Shown piece by piece: positions 18,461-29,600 of a stretch of 64,000 nucleotides of DNA. This DNA comes from Tritrichomonas musculus. Its lineage: Eukaryota > Parabasalia > Tritrichomonadida > Tritrichomonadidae. The stretch is from positions 620,001-684,000 of the forward strand of contig JAPFFF010000043.1 of assembly GCA_039105265.1 (NCBI GenBank), read 5' to 3'. The stretch's first letter is position 1; the number at the start of each line of letters is the position of its first letter. The translations under genes were made by a program, and so were the position numbers. Under the pieces are notes generated by a model. The model searched no databases and had not been told where the DNA came from. It saw only the letters and a program-made list of their open reading frames with translations.

Positions 18461-18592
18461 ATTAAAGCTTAGAGAAAAGAAAAGCAAACAAACCTTGTGA
18501 TTATAAACCCAATCATGATTTTCTTTGACGTATTAAATAACAAATAAACAACAAATAAGTATAATCCTTGCTTTAGTATTTAAATGTATAAG

Positions 18593-18890
18593 GTGGTTAT
18601 TAAGTCTTTACCTTTGATAAAAAATGATCAAAATAAAATAAAATAAAAATTTAGTTTTTATAGTAAATAATTATTTATTGAATATATTCACCTTTTGTGC
18701 GAACATAAATCTTTAATCTTTCTTCCCAGGGTATAAAAAGTTTTTCGAAAAATTCTTGTCAAAATGAGTCCAAAATTCCTGTAATGCCATTTTTTGAGAT
18801 CATTTTCATCGTAATACTGATGCGCATCCATTTTTTCTCTAACAGTTCCAAAAAGCCATGACTCATCACCATTGAGAAGCCATTTAAAAT
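18593..18890 (-). pseudogene. Relic of a DDE transposase C-terminus (mariner/IS630-like, tentative)
   Basis: Minus strand from ~18,890: GDESWLFGTVREKMDAHQYYDEN, then after a frame change a segment ending WEERLKIYVRTKGEYIQ and a stop. The ending W-E-x-R-L followed by G-E-Y is typical of mariner-type transposase C-termini. Downstream, AGGTGGTTATTAAGTCTTTA preceded by TA (near 18,590) looks like a mariner terminal repeat. Only the 3' ~290 bp remain and at least one frameshift is present. The other end is missing; the relic abuts a truncated surface-protein gene. Confidence 0.55.
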
Positions 18891-19330
18891 TTGAATTTCT
18901 AGCTTTTATTCCAACTCTTGATCTTAATCACACACATAGTTTTACCCCATCCAAAAAGTTTACTCCTTCAAACAACTTTTCTGAGTCCAATGATTTTTCA
19001 AATTCTGAAGAGTTCTCAAAAACGAGTCCATTCACAAATTCAATTGTTTTCAGTGCCTCTCAAAAATTCACTGGATCCATTCAATTTACACAATCAAATT
19101 CATTGATGCTGAATCGTGAAATAATAATTAATGACCAATCAAATAAAGACAAACTTCCAACCAATGCCAAAATTGGAATTGGTGTTGGCGTCGCTGCTGC
19201 AGTAATAATATTTGCCGCCGTTGTCAATATTGCTGAAGATGTCGATATACGTGATGAGACAAATTCTTCAACGGTCACTTCGAATCCACTCGCATTCATC
19301 ATGGAAAACGATGATCCATTCAAAGAATAA
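18891..19330 (+). pseudogene. Truncated 3' end of a Pmp-like surface protein gene
   Basis: About 145 codons open from ~18,890 without any ATG before the transmembrane region. The reading has Phe-x-x-Ser repeats (HSFTPSKKFTPSNNFSESND), one hydrophobic span (IGIGVGVAAAVIIFAAVVNIA) and a short acidic tail ending MENDDPFKE. Trichomonad polymorphic membrane (Pmp-like) and related surface proteins end with exactly this plan: Ser/Thr/Phe repeats, one span, cytosolic tail with NPL and DDPF. The 5' part is missing at the edge of the transposase relic, so the gene was probably cut by transposon-linked rearrangement. Confidence 0.65.
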
Positions 19331-19680
19331 TTTCAGTAATTTGTCTTTAATGATTTAAATTTGAAAGAAAACTCGATGAATTACTCATTTGAATAAAGTA
19401 TGCGCTTTTTTATCTTAATTACATTTTTGTGTATTTAAAAAGATTTAATACCAAAGTCTTGAGTCTTGAATTGGAGCAAAAAAAGTTTTCTTCTCTTTTA
19501 TTAACTTTTTGTATTGATAAATGGTACGGTATTAAGAAAAAGTTATTGATCATCATTCAAATTTAAAAATTATCTGTATTTCAAAATTGATTGATAAAAA
19601 AATATTTGTAATTGTGAAATTATTTTATGTTAACTGAAATCTAATATGTATATAATTCTTATTATTACAAATTCTAAATG

Positions 19681-19715
<35 letters not shown>

Positions 19716-19766
19716 ACATTAGAGAAAATAAAAATACAAACATTTATTAAAAAAATAAATAAATAT
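19331..19766. other. Spacer with a 30-bp poly-A run
   Basis: No gene. Contains a homopolymer A tract at about 19,681-19,710, shortly 3' of the cyclase gene (which ends at 19,767 on the minus strand). Confidence 0.5.
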
Positions 19767-22700
19767 CTATATTGAATAAGCTTGTACATCACCTTTTCCT
19801 TTCAAGAAAACTTCACCTTTAGGTATAATATTGAATCCAGCATCCTTGACCAAATTGTATGTTTTCTCAGACATCATAATATGTCCTGGTTCTGCCTTAT
19901 GTTCAAGTCTTGAAGCCACGTTAATAGTATCACCGATGATATCGAAAACTCTATTTTCGGTTCCAAGCACGCCAGCGATGATAGGTCCGTCGCTATTAAT
20001 TCCGATTCTAATTCTAAGAGTGACGTTCAATTTAATGTTTGCGTCGTCCAAGATATTCAAGACACGAAGAGCGAATTCGACGCATTGTTTAGCGTGATTT
20101 TTAGGTTCATCGTCAGTTTCGAACAAACCACAAGCAGCCATGTAAGAATCGCCAATTAATTTGATTTTTGTCATTAATGGATACTTCTGAATCCATGTGT
20201 CGAAAGCGCCGAACAAAGTTGACAAAATTCCCATTGTTTGCTGAGGGGACAAATCAGCAACCAATCCAGAAAAATTGACCAGATTAACAAACATAACTGA
20301 AGCAGAAGGTATAGCAAAAGAAATCTCACTTTTTCCTTCTTTTAACATCATTAAAACTTTCGGTGGCATTATTTGTTCAAGTAAGTCTTGACTTTGTTTT
20401 TTGGCCAATTCCAATCTTTTCTTCTTTTGAAGAAGGATTGTTTCATCGCTAACAACAAGTATGACACTATTCTCATTCCCTTTAATAGCAAATAATGTAA
20501 TGAACGAAGGAATAGGACGTCCATCATTAGTGAAACAAGTAACGTGTTCAGTGTAATAACTTGAACTTTCGTTATTTTTCATTAATTTCAATTGATTTTC
20601 AAGTTTTATTCTTGACTCGTTATCAAATATAATGCCAATCAATTGGCCAACAAGCTGTTCGGTTGAATAACCGTAATCTGTAGAGAAACTTTTATTAATA
20701 ATTTCAACAATTCCATCGAGATTCATACAAATGATTCCATCGAAAGAACTATTGAAAATTTTGTGTGTTACACCCATTTCTATCTCTTCTCCTTTCTTGA
20801 AAAAGAGATAATTAACTAGGTCACGATTGTTAATGAGACCTGATGGTGGCAATCTTCGTATTAAGCAAAGTGCCATGCTGTATGTTTTCTTAAAATCATT
20901 GATAATAAAAATCATAGAAAAAGTCCAAATTAAAATACAAAAAATTAAAATAATAAAAAAAATTAATAGTTTCTGATTAAATGAATCGATTTCTGTCTTT
21001 TGAAGATATGTTAAACGGTCGTCAACATTCAATACTATTGTAATTGCATGTGCGAAGATCATATGATAAATATTTGTTATTTCTTCGCCATGAACAGCTC
21101 CATTTTGTCCTTCAATGTTTTCAGCAACTTTCTTAACTAATGAATGAATTGCTGGAATAAGTCTTATGAACGATCCACAATAATAAGTGTCATGAATAGT
21201 ATGCAAAAAGTCGGGATTTTCACAAGAAGCTTGTGTTATAAATGAGTCAATGATCGAATCTTGTCCAATTAAAGACAATGTTTCTTTGGTGTAACTTAAA
21301 ACATCAAATGAAACACTTTCAAAATTGTTCAAAAGAGAATGAATCCGTCTTTTAAATTGAGGAATTGACAAGTAACTTTGTGGATTCGCTGAAAAATAAA
21401 TTGAATTAAATAATTCAATTAAAATTACAATTAAAAATGATCGTAGTAATTGAAAATCACAAGACCACATGCAATAGTTGTACAGCCTAACGCTATACTT
21501 TTGATAATTATAAAGACTCAATTCAAGAAAAACAATGAAAAACAAAAAAGATGCAAAAATAAGAAAACAATAAATGAAATATTTCCAATTGAATGAAATT
21601 GTCTTAAGTGGAGGTGCCCATTCATTAGTTTCATTCATAAATTGTAAAGATATGTTTTGTCTTGCTTGCTCTTTGCTTTCGTGATCAGTAAGGAGCATCA
21701 TTTGAATTAAATGATTAACTTCTCTTGTCAACAAATAAAGCATAATTGGCAAAGGAATAACAAAAATGACAAAAGTTAAAGGACCTGTTATTATCATTGC
21801 AAGAGTTGTTGCTTTTTCAACTTTTTTTGTATGATTAGATAATTCATGAATTAATTCTTCTTGTATTTCAGTAAACTTGGTTTCAACTGTATAAAATGTT
21901 GTGATATCATGACACCAATAAGAATTATTAATGAACCAATTTTCAATGTTTTTGTCTGTCGCAAGATAAGCAAAAGAAAAAACTTCAAAATTTAAAGTTT
22001 GTTCAATTGACCAATTCTCTTGATTAATCACTTGTCCATTGTAACAAATGTTGGATGAAATCAAAGGATTAAAAAGTAAATTGGTCAAGTTAGAAATGTC
22101 ATTATTTTTCAATGAACTTTGTAATATGACATCCAATAAATTAGTGAAATACATCTTAACTTGATCAACGAATAAGAGTGCCAAATAATCAAACTCAACA
22201 GAATCATGTAAGAAGTATATATCATGATCATTAGTAGCATTACAATCAATAGGAATAAAAGAAAGACGGTTAGTTGTTTTTCCATACAAAATTGACAAAC
22301 TTAAGAAAGATTTCGCATAAGCAATTCTTAATTCAATTAGAACGTCCGCTTCTTTATCCCAATCAGTGAAATAATCGAATGAATTAGCAAGTAGTGAAAA
22401 AGTTGTCACTATCAATATTAATGAGCCAAGTATTGAAAAAATTGAATAGAAAATTAAATGCTTGCTCATTGAAGGATTAACGTATTTCAATGCATTTTGC
22501 ATCGCCAATCTTAATCTTCCATGTGTCAAGATTGTATTAGCAACTTGTTCATCAAATGAAAATTCTTCTGATTCATTTGAATTTTGTTTGTTGTTTCCTG
22601 ATGATGACGAATTGGTCATATCAATGGCTCCTTTCTTTTTATCACCACTTGAAAAACCGTTAAAATCAACAATGCGATTTTTAACGTATTCAGGGAAACA

Positions 22701-24398
22701 CATAATGAAATAAAGGAAGCAATTATCTTCATGATATTTCATAAGAACGTCGAGTTTATCTTTAATGCTCGTCATTTGTACAGCTTTTTGAAAGTCGGTG
22801 CAAGACTCTATCAAAAAGTGGATATGTTCTTCTCGAAATAAAACAGAAGACCAATTTTCTTCGATCAATTCGTTCCACAAATTCGAGAAGTATCTTTGCT
22901 GTTGCGCCAGTCTTTCAAGGTAATTAATATTGGCCTTTTCAAGTGCCCAAAAGTTCTTCATTTGTATCTCAAGATTTATTGATTGACGAGCCAATTCATT
23001 CAACTTTATAGAAGACAAATTCGCAGATGTAACTTGACGAATAGTTTGAACTCGATTAGCTTGAAAAAAGATGAAATTATTAAAAAAAGTTTCATCATGT
23101 AAGGTCAAAAATTGCTTCAAAACCGAATTTAATCGTTTTTTCTCACTTTTGAAATAAGTCAAGAGTCGAATAAGAAGAACAAGCATTGTCGTGTCATGCG
23201 AATAATTATCAATACAAAATTGAATCAATGAAAAGTCAACGAATAAATCAGAAGCAGAAGTGAAACCAACGACCAAATAAGTCATTGCTTTTTTCATGTT
23301 CTTATCAAGGCCGAGTTCAACGAAGTACAGAAACTTATCCTCCAAAGAAGGCTCAAACGGTTTTTCTCTATCAGAAAAAGTTGGTGACTCATTCAATTTT
23401 GAATAGGTCAATTTTGAGAGGATTTTTTTTCTCATTATTTTGTTGATTATATAGGAAACAATCGCGAAGACAAAAAACATGGAAAAAGAACAGATTACAT
23501 AAATATCTTGCCGAACTGAAGAAGGGCAAAGTTCGGCATAAATTCTGAAGATATCCATGACAATTATTGGTAAAAGAACGGCAAGAACCAAGACGTTAGA
23601 AAATTGACTAATAAAAGAAAGCCAAACGTACATATAAAAATAAATTAAAATTGAAATTACATGAACAATTGTGAGAAAATAAAAGAGCCAGTCTGGATAG
23701 TAATAAAACATGATGCTGCAGAATAAGTAAATCGGATTGTAAACTAAGTAAAATAAAACCATCGTCGAGTCAAAAGTGCAAAAATATGATTTATGAAAGT
23801 AAATAGATTCATTAATGTAGCGTTGATTGAAATAAAAAAATATTTCGGCAATGATGAATAAGATAAAGCTAATTACTAACATCGGAGCAGCTGAAATATC
23901 ACTATTTGTATATATCCGGCGGAAAAATTCAGCGGTTAATGAAGATAAGGGATGTAATATGGCCCCTCCGATTAAACAAAAATAAATTTTAATGATATAT
24001 AGAATTGGCTTGTTGATTCGTCCAGTTTTGTGATAATTAACTATTAAAACTACAGATAATAACGAAATAAACAGTATAATTATTACAAAAATAATGAGTA
24101 AAATAAGCATTTCTTTTGATTTTCTTTTAACTGAAGTAAAAAAAGCAATATAATGAATTATATCACCTACCTCTGTTTGCGCCCAATATAATGAGTTCTG
24201 AAAATAGAAAGATGTAGCAAAAATCTGGAACATGCATAAAACTACTTGAATAAACTCGAAAAATTGTAAAGGTAAAGATATTTGTGATAAATTGTCGAAA
24301 ATTGGTAATAAATTGTTGAAAAAAAAAGCATGCGATGTTTGCATTATTTCCGAGAATGATGGCGTAGATGCATGAGAAGACAATGTTTTGGACTCCAT
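19767..24398 (-). CDS. Multi-pass membrane class III nucleotide cyclase with PAS domain
   Basis: 1,543 residues. The first ~330 hold about eight membrane spans. A long cytosolic helical part follows, then further spans near 655, 860, 930, 975 and 1,140. A PAS domain lies at ~1,205-1,325 (IFNSSFDGIICMNLDGIVEII). The catalytic domain is at ~1,360-1,543. Lys1413 (KLIGD) and Asp1486 (FDIIGD) are the adenine-selecting pair, so ATP rather than GTP should be the substrate. The transition-state Asn1493 and Arg1497 and metal-binding Asp1417 are present. The first metal-binding Asp of the family (FxD) is Asn1372 here (FVNLVNFS). One active centre may therefore depend on a partner subunit, or activity may be low. 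Large families of such cyclases exist in trichomonads. It would make cAMP in response to membrane or PAS-sensed signals. Confidence 0.92.
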   Translation of the reverse strand: MESKTLSSHASTPSFSEIMQTSHAFFFNNLLPIFDNLSQISLPLQFFEFIQVVLCMFQIFATSFYFQNSLYWAQTEVGDIIHYIAFFTSVKRKSKEMLILLIIFVIIILFISLLSVVLIVNYHKTGRINKPILYIIKIYFCLIGGAILHPLSSLTAEFFRRIYTNSDISAAPMLVISFILFIIAEIFFYFNQRYINESIYFHKSYFCTFDSTMVLFYLVYNPIYLFCSIMFYYYPDWLFYFLTIVHVISILIYFYMYVWLSFISQFSNVLVLAVLLPIIVMDIFRIYAELCPSSVRQDIYVICSFSMFFVFAIVSYIINKIMRKKILSKLTYSKLNESPTFSDREKPFEPSLEDKFLYFVELGLDKNMKKAMTYLVVGFTSASDLFVDFSLIQFCIDNYSHDTTMLVLLIRLLTYFKSEKKRLNSVLKQFLTLHDETFFNNFIFFQANRVQTIRQVTSANLSSIKLNELARQSINLEIQMKNFWALEKANINYLERLAQQQRYFSNLWNELIEENWSSVLFREEHIHFLIESCTDFQKAVQMTSIKDKLDVLMKYHEDNCFLYFIMCFPEYVKNRIVDFNGFSSGDKKKGAIDMTNSSSSGNNKQNSNESEEFSFDEQVANTILTHGRLRLAMQNALKYVNPSMSKHLIFYSIFSILGSLILIVTTFSLLANSFDYFTDWDKEADVLIELRIAYAKSFLSLSILYGKTTNRLSFIPIDCNATNDHDIYFLHDSVEFDYLALLFVDQVKMYFTNLLDVILQSSLKNNDISNLTNLLFNPLISSNICYNGQVINQENWSIEQTLNFEVFSFAYLATDKNIENWFINNSYWCHDITTFYTVETKFTEIQEELIHELSNHTKKVEKATTLAMIITGPLTFVIFVIPLPIMLYLLTREVNHLIQMMLLTDHESKEQARQNISLQFMNETNEWAPPLKTISFNWKYFIYCFLIFASFLFFIVFLELSLYNYQKYSVRLYNYCMWSCDFQLLRSFLIVILIELFNSIYFSANPQSYLSIPQFKRRIHSLLNNFESVSFDVLSYTKETLSLIGQDSIIDSFITQASCENPDFLHTIHDTYYCGSFIRLIPAIHSLVKKVAENIEGQNGAVHGEEITNIYHMIFAHAITIVLNVDDRLTYLQKTEIDSFNQKLLIFFIILIFCILIWTFSMIFIINDFKKTYSMALCLIRRLPPSGLINNRDLVNYLFFKKGEEIEMGVTHKIFNSSFDGIICMNLDGIVEIINKSFSTDYGYSTEQLVGQLIGIIFDNESRIKLENQLKLMKNNESSSYYTEHVTCFTNDGRPIPSFITLFAIKGNENSVILVVSDETILLQKKKRLELAKKQSQDLLEQIMPPKVLMMLKEGKSEISFAIPSASVMFVNLVNFSGLVADLSPQQTMGILSTLFGAFDTWIQKYPLMTKIKLIGDSYMAACGLFETDDEPKNHAKQCVEFALRVLNILDDANIKLNVTLRIRIGINSDGPIIAGVLGTENRVFDIIGDTINVASRLEHKAEPGHIMMSEKTYNLVKDAGFNIIPKGEVFLKGKGDVQAYSI

Positions 24399-24802
24399 TT
24401 TTCAACCACTAGTCGATCGTAATATTATTTAATAAAAATGTGTTTACATAAATATCTTAAAATATATAATAAAATAATATAAAATTATTATATTTTTGAT
24501 ATTAATTTTTAGTTATTAAATGTAAAAATGTATAAATTTATTAAATCTCCTAATAAATAATAAAATGAATTCGTTTTTTTTTTTTTTTTTTTTCATATTA
24601 AAATTTCTATTCAAATAAAAACGTTATTTTCTTTGGTTCATTACAAAAGAAATTAGAATTTTAAATCTTTACTTTTTGAAAAATTGGAAAACAATTATTG
24701 TTGCATAGGTTGACTCTTTTTCTTTCAAAAAGGGAAATAAAGTATTTAAAAGGTTTTAAGTTTTGTAGAATTTGAATTCAATTTTGGTATTTGCGTAGGT
24801 TA
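24399..24802. other. Upstream region of the cyclase gene
   Basis: About 400 bp of AT-rich DNA with a poly-T run (24,574-24,592). No ORF. No TCA-type initiator was found directly before the cyclase ATG. Confidence 0.5.
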
Positions 24803-25164
24803 AAAGGTAGGTTGGCGAATGCAATCAGACATAAATCATTATTTATTAGGTTTCAATTTAATATATTTATTTTATAATTTATAAATAAATAGCTATATAT
24901 TTTACACCGTAAATATATTTATAAATCTAAATATATGTTTAGATATTTTAATTTTAAAATTTATTTATACTTTTATTTTTGATACTGGCTAAAAAAATTG
25001 GTTTTGAAATTTTGAAGACTGACACTATTTTAAGCAATTTTTCTCAAAATTGGCAGAAAATTTTTGGATGAAACTTCTATATTGTAATATTCATAATAAT
25101 ATAAAAGCATCTATAGTTAGTGGACAAAAGTCAATTTCTGGACAAAAGTCTGTTTCACTACTGT

Positions 25165-26094
25165 TTCTTCATTATAGAATAATAATTTTTCCATGAAAAT
25201 TTATAATAATAAAATGCATTAAATGCAATCATTTTTTATACCATTAAAAAGTATTTTAAAGGAAAAATAAAATCATACAAATAATTGATAAAAACTATCA
25301 TATGTTTCCCTTTTTTAGTATTTGTATTTATATATATATTTATATTTAATTGATGGGAATTTTTCTTCATATTATTATGTTTTTATTAAGATAATTTAAA
25401 ATATTTCTTTTGGCATCAGTCTCAAAAAGTTCAAAAGTAAACTTTTTGAAACATATACTAAAAATCTTTTAAAATTGAAGAAAAATGAGCATTTATTAAA
25501 GAGTAATGGTAAGTAAAAAGAGTAATGGCTGTAAAATAATTGATAAATCAAATTTATAAATACTAATTATTCATTTTTATTTTTATCAAAATCTAATTAA
25601 AAATTATTCATTTTTAATATAAAAATTATCTTCTAAGATCAATAAATACAGACATTGATATGAAAAATGGAAAAAATTGAATTGGATGGCATACTTGTTT
25701 ATTAAATTAACATAGAAAAATGAATTGGTGCTTATTATGTAATCACTTTCGCTTGTTACAATATTATAAGATGAAACTAAATCATCAAATGAATATTATT
25801 TCTGCAAATTAGGTATCATGCTAATATATATATTACTTTTAATTTTGAAAAGATGCCCAAATAAATTTGAAACAAACAAAACAGTAGTACCTAATTTTAA
25901 TTAATGAAATATTGAATAAAATATTCAATATTTATTTAAATGACAAAAAAATGAATGCAAATAATTGAATTTTAGAAAATTTCTCGGCTATTTTTTTATC
26001 TTATGGATATATTATAATTATATATCTTTTATATTCCAAAAAAAACTTTATATATATTCTTTATTTCAATTTTTCCAAATAATCATAGGCGAAT
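25165..26094. other. Non-coding DNA between ends of B and C (left)
   Basis: 930 bp of AT-rich DNA. No ORF, no repeat of note. It does not match its counterpart on the right (39,708-40,784). Confidence 0.5.
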
Positions 26095-26290
26095 GGAAAA
26101 GTCATTCAAAAAGTGAAGATTTTTTTTGAGAGAAATACGATCAAAATAGACCGTTAATATTTTGAGAGTAACACAAAAAGTTAAACTTTTTGATTCAATT
26201 TTTTTTGAATAAATATTTGCGGTTAATGCTGTAAATAATTGACCTTTTTGTATTGTTTAAATAGCGCCAATTTGATTTTAAAACAAATAA

Positions 26291-26699
26291 TTAATATTGA
26301 CTTCCAAACAAAGCTATTGTTGGTTCAATTCCAACCTTCCACCTATTTTAGTGGAAGCCAGGCGGGATAGCTTTGATTAGGAGCCATATTTTTGATCTTT
26401 TGCAACAGATATCTTTGCAATTAATATTGACTTCCAAACAAAGCTATTGTTGGTTCAATTCCAACCTTCCACCTATTTTAGTGGAAGCCAGGCGGGATAG
26501 CTTTGATTAGGAGCCATATTTTTGATCTTTTGCAACAGATATCTTTGCAATTAATATTGACTTCCAAACAAAGCTATTGTTGGTTCAATTCCAACCTTCC
26601 ACCTATTTTAGTGGAAGCCAGGCGGGATAGCTTTGATTAGGAGCCATATTTTTGATCTTTTGCAACAGATATCTTTGCAATTAATATTGGCTTCCAAAT
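26291..26699 (+). repeat. Three 130-bp tandem units carrying a tRNA-like fold (left arm of C)
   Basis: Units start at 26,291, 26,421 and 26,551, with a partial fourth to 26,699. Each holds a T-arm-like hairpin (26,319-26,335 in unit 1: GTTGG, loop TTCAATT, CCAAC), a 7-bp hairpin CTTCCAC/GTGGAAG (26,336-26,357) and an enclosing 8-bp pair AAAGCTAT/ATAGCTTT (26,310-26,317 with 26,367-26,374). GGTTCAATTCC matches the Pol III B-box consensus, and TTTT follows 22 bases after its start. The fold looks like a tRNA with joined acceptor ends and almost no D arm. Transcription is unproven. Confidence 0.75.
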
Positions 26700-29600
26700 C
26701 AATCAATCAAACAAAACAGCAAAGCAGCACAGCTGCACAATAATCTATCAAACAAAACAGCAAAGCAGCACAACTGCACAACAACCAATCAAACAAAACA
26801 GCAAAGCAGCACAACTGCACAATAATCTATCAAACAAAACAGCAAAGCAGCACAGCAGCACAATAATCTATCAAACAAAACAGCAAAGCAGCACAGCACT
26901 ACAACAACCAATCAAACAAAACAGCAAAGCAGCACAGCACTACAATAATCTATCAAACAAAACAGCAAAGCAGCACAGCACTACAATAATCTATCAAACA
27001 AAACAGCAAAGCAGCACAGCACTACAATAATCTATCAAACAAAACAGCAAAGCAGCACAGCACTACAATAATCTATCAAACAAAACAGCAAAGCAGCACA
27101 GCAGCACAATAATCTATCAAACAAAACAGCAAAGCAGCACAGCACTACAACAACCAATCAAACAAAACAGCAAAGCAGCACAGCACTACAATAATCTATC
27201 AAACAAAACAGCAAAGCAGCACAGCAGCACAATAATCTATCAAACAAAACAGCAAAGCAGCACAGCACTACAATAATCTATCAAACAAAACAGCAAAGCA
27301 GCACAGCACTACAATAATCTATCAAACAAAACAGCAAAGCAGCACAGCAGCACAATAATCTATCAAACAAAACAGCAAAGCAGCACAACTGCACAATAAT
27401 CTATCAAACAAAACAGCAAAGCAGCACAACTGCACAATAATCTATCAAACAAAACAGCAAAGCAGCACAGCACTACAACAACCAATCAAACAAAACAGCA
27501 AAGCAGCACAGCACTACAATAATCTATCAAACAAAACAGCAAAGCAGCACAGCACTACAATAATCTATCAAACAAAACAGCAAAGCAGCACAGCAGCACA
27601 ATAATCTATCAAACAAAACAGCAAAGCAGCACAGCACTACAACAACCAATCAAACAAAACAGCAAAGCAGCACAGCACTACAATAATCTATCAAACAAAA
27701 CAGCAAAGCAGCACAGCAGCACAATAATCTATCAAACAAAACAGCAAAGCAGCACAGCACTACAACAACCAATCAAACAAAACAGCAAAGCAGCACAGCA
27801 CTACAATAATCTATCAAACAAAACAGCAAAGCAGCACAGCAGCACAATAATCTATCAAACAAAACAGCAAAGCAGCACAGCAGCACAATAATCTATCAAA
27901 CAAAACAGCAAAGCAGCACAGCACTACAATAATCTATCAAACAAAACAGCAAAGCAGCACAGCACTACAATAATCTATCAAACAAAACAGCAAAGCAGCA
28001 CAGCACTACAATAATCTATCAAACAAAACAGCAAAGCAGCACAACTGCACAATAATCTATCAAACAAAACAGCAAAGCAGCACAACTGCACAATAATCTA
28101 TCAAACAAAACAGCAAAGCAGCACAGCTGCACAATAATCTATCAAACAAAACAGCAAAGCAGCACAGCACTACAACAACCAATCAAACAAAACAGCAAAG
28201 CAGCACAGCACTACAATAATCTATCAAACAAAACAGCAAAGCAGCACAGCACTACAACAACCAATCAAACAAAACAGCAAAGCAGCACAGCACTACAATA
28301 ATCTATCAAACAAAACAGCAAAGCAGCACAGCACTACAATAATCTATCAAACAAAACAGCAAAGCAGCACAACTGCACAATAATCTATCAAACAAAACAG
28401 CAAAGCAGCACAACTGCACAATAATCTATCAAACAAAACAGCAAAGCAGCACAGCTGCACAATAATCTATCAAACAAAACAGCAAAGCAGCACAGCACTA
28501 CAACAACCAATCAAACAAAACAGCAAAGCAGCACAACTGCACAATAATCTATCAAACAAAACAGCAAAGCAGCACAGCACTACAACAACCAATCAAACAA
28601 AACAGCAAAGCAGCACAGCACTACAATAATCTATCAAACAAAACAGCAAAGCAGCACAGCACTACAATAATCTATCAAACAAAACAGCAAAGCAGCACAA
28701 CTGCACAATAATCTATCAAACAAAACAGCAAAGCAGCACAACTGCACAATAATCTATCAAACAAAACAGCAAAGCAGCACAGCTGCACAATAATCTATCA
28801 AACAAAACAGCAAAGCAGCACAGCACTACAACAACCAATCAAACAAAACAGCAAAGCAGCACAACTGCACAATAATCTATCAAACAAAACAGCAAAGCAG
28901 CACAGCACTACAACAACCAATCAAACAAAACAGCAAAGCAGCACAGCTGCACAATAATCTATCAAACAAAACAGCAAAGCAGCACAGCACTACAACAACC
29001 AATCAAACAAAACAGCAAAGCAGCACAGCACTACAATAATCTATCAAACAAAACAGCAAAGCAGCACAGCAGCACAATAATCTATCAAACAAAACAGCAA
29101 AGCAGCACAGCACTACAACAACCAATCAAACAAAACAGCAAAGCAGCACAGCACTACAATAATCTATCAAACAAAACAGCAAAGCAGCACAGCACTACAA
29201 TAATCTATCAAACAAAACAGCAAAGCAGCACAGCACTACAATAATCTATCAAACAAAACAGCAAAGCAGCACAGCACTACAATAATCTATCAAACAAAAC
29301 AGCAAAGCAGCACAACTGCACAATAATCTATCAAACAAAACAGCAAAGCAGCACAACTGCACAATAATCTATCAAACAAAACAGCAAAGCAGCACAGCTG
29401 CACAATAATCTATCAAACAAAACAGCAAAGCAGCACAGCACTACAACAACCAATCAAACAAAACAGCAAAGCAGCACAGCACTACAATAATCTATCAAAC
29501 AAAACAGCAAAGCAGCACAGCACTACAACAACCAATCAAACAAAACAGCAAAGCAGCACAGCACTACAATAATCTATCAAACAAAACAGCAAAGCAGCAC

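Noticed and set aside
26291-26680. Ordinary tRNA gene
   Set aside because: T-arm, B-box and acceptor-like pairing are present, but there is no normal D arm or anticodon loop in the standard order, so it is reported only as tRNA-like.
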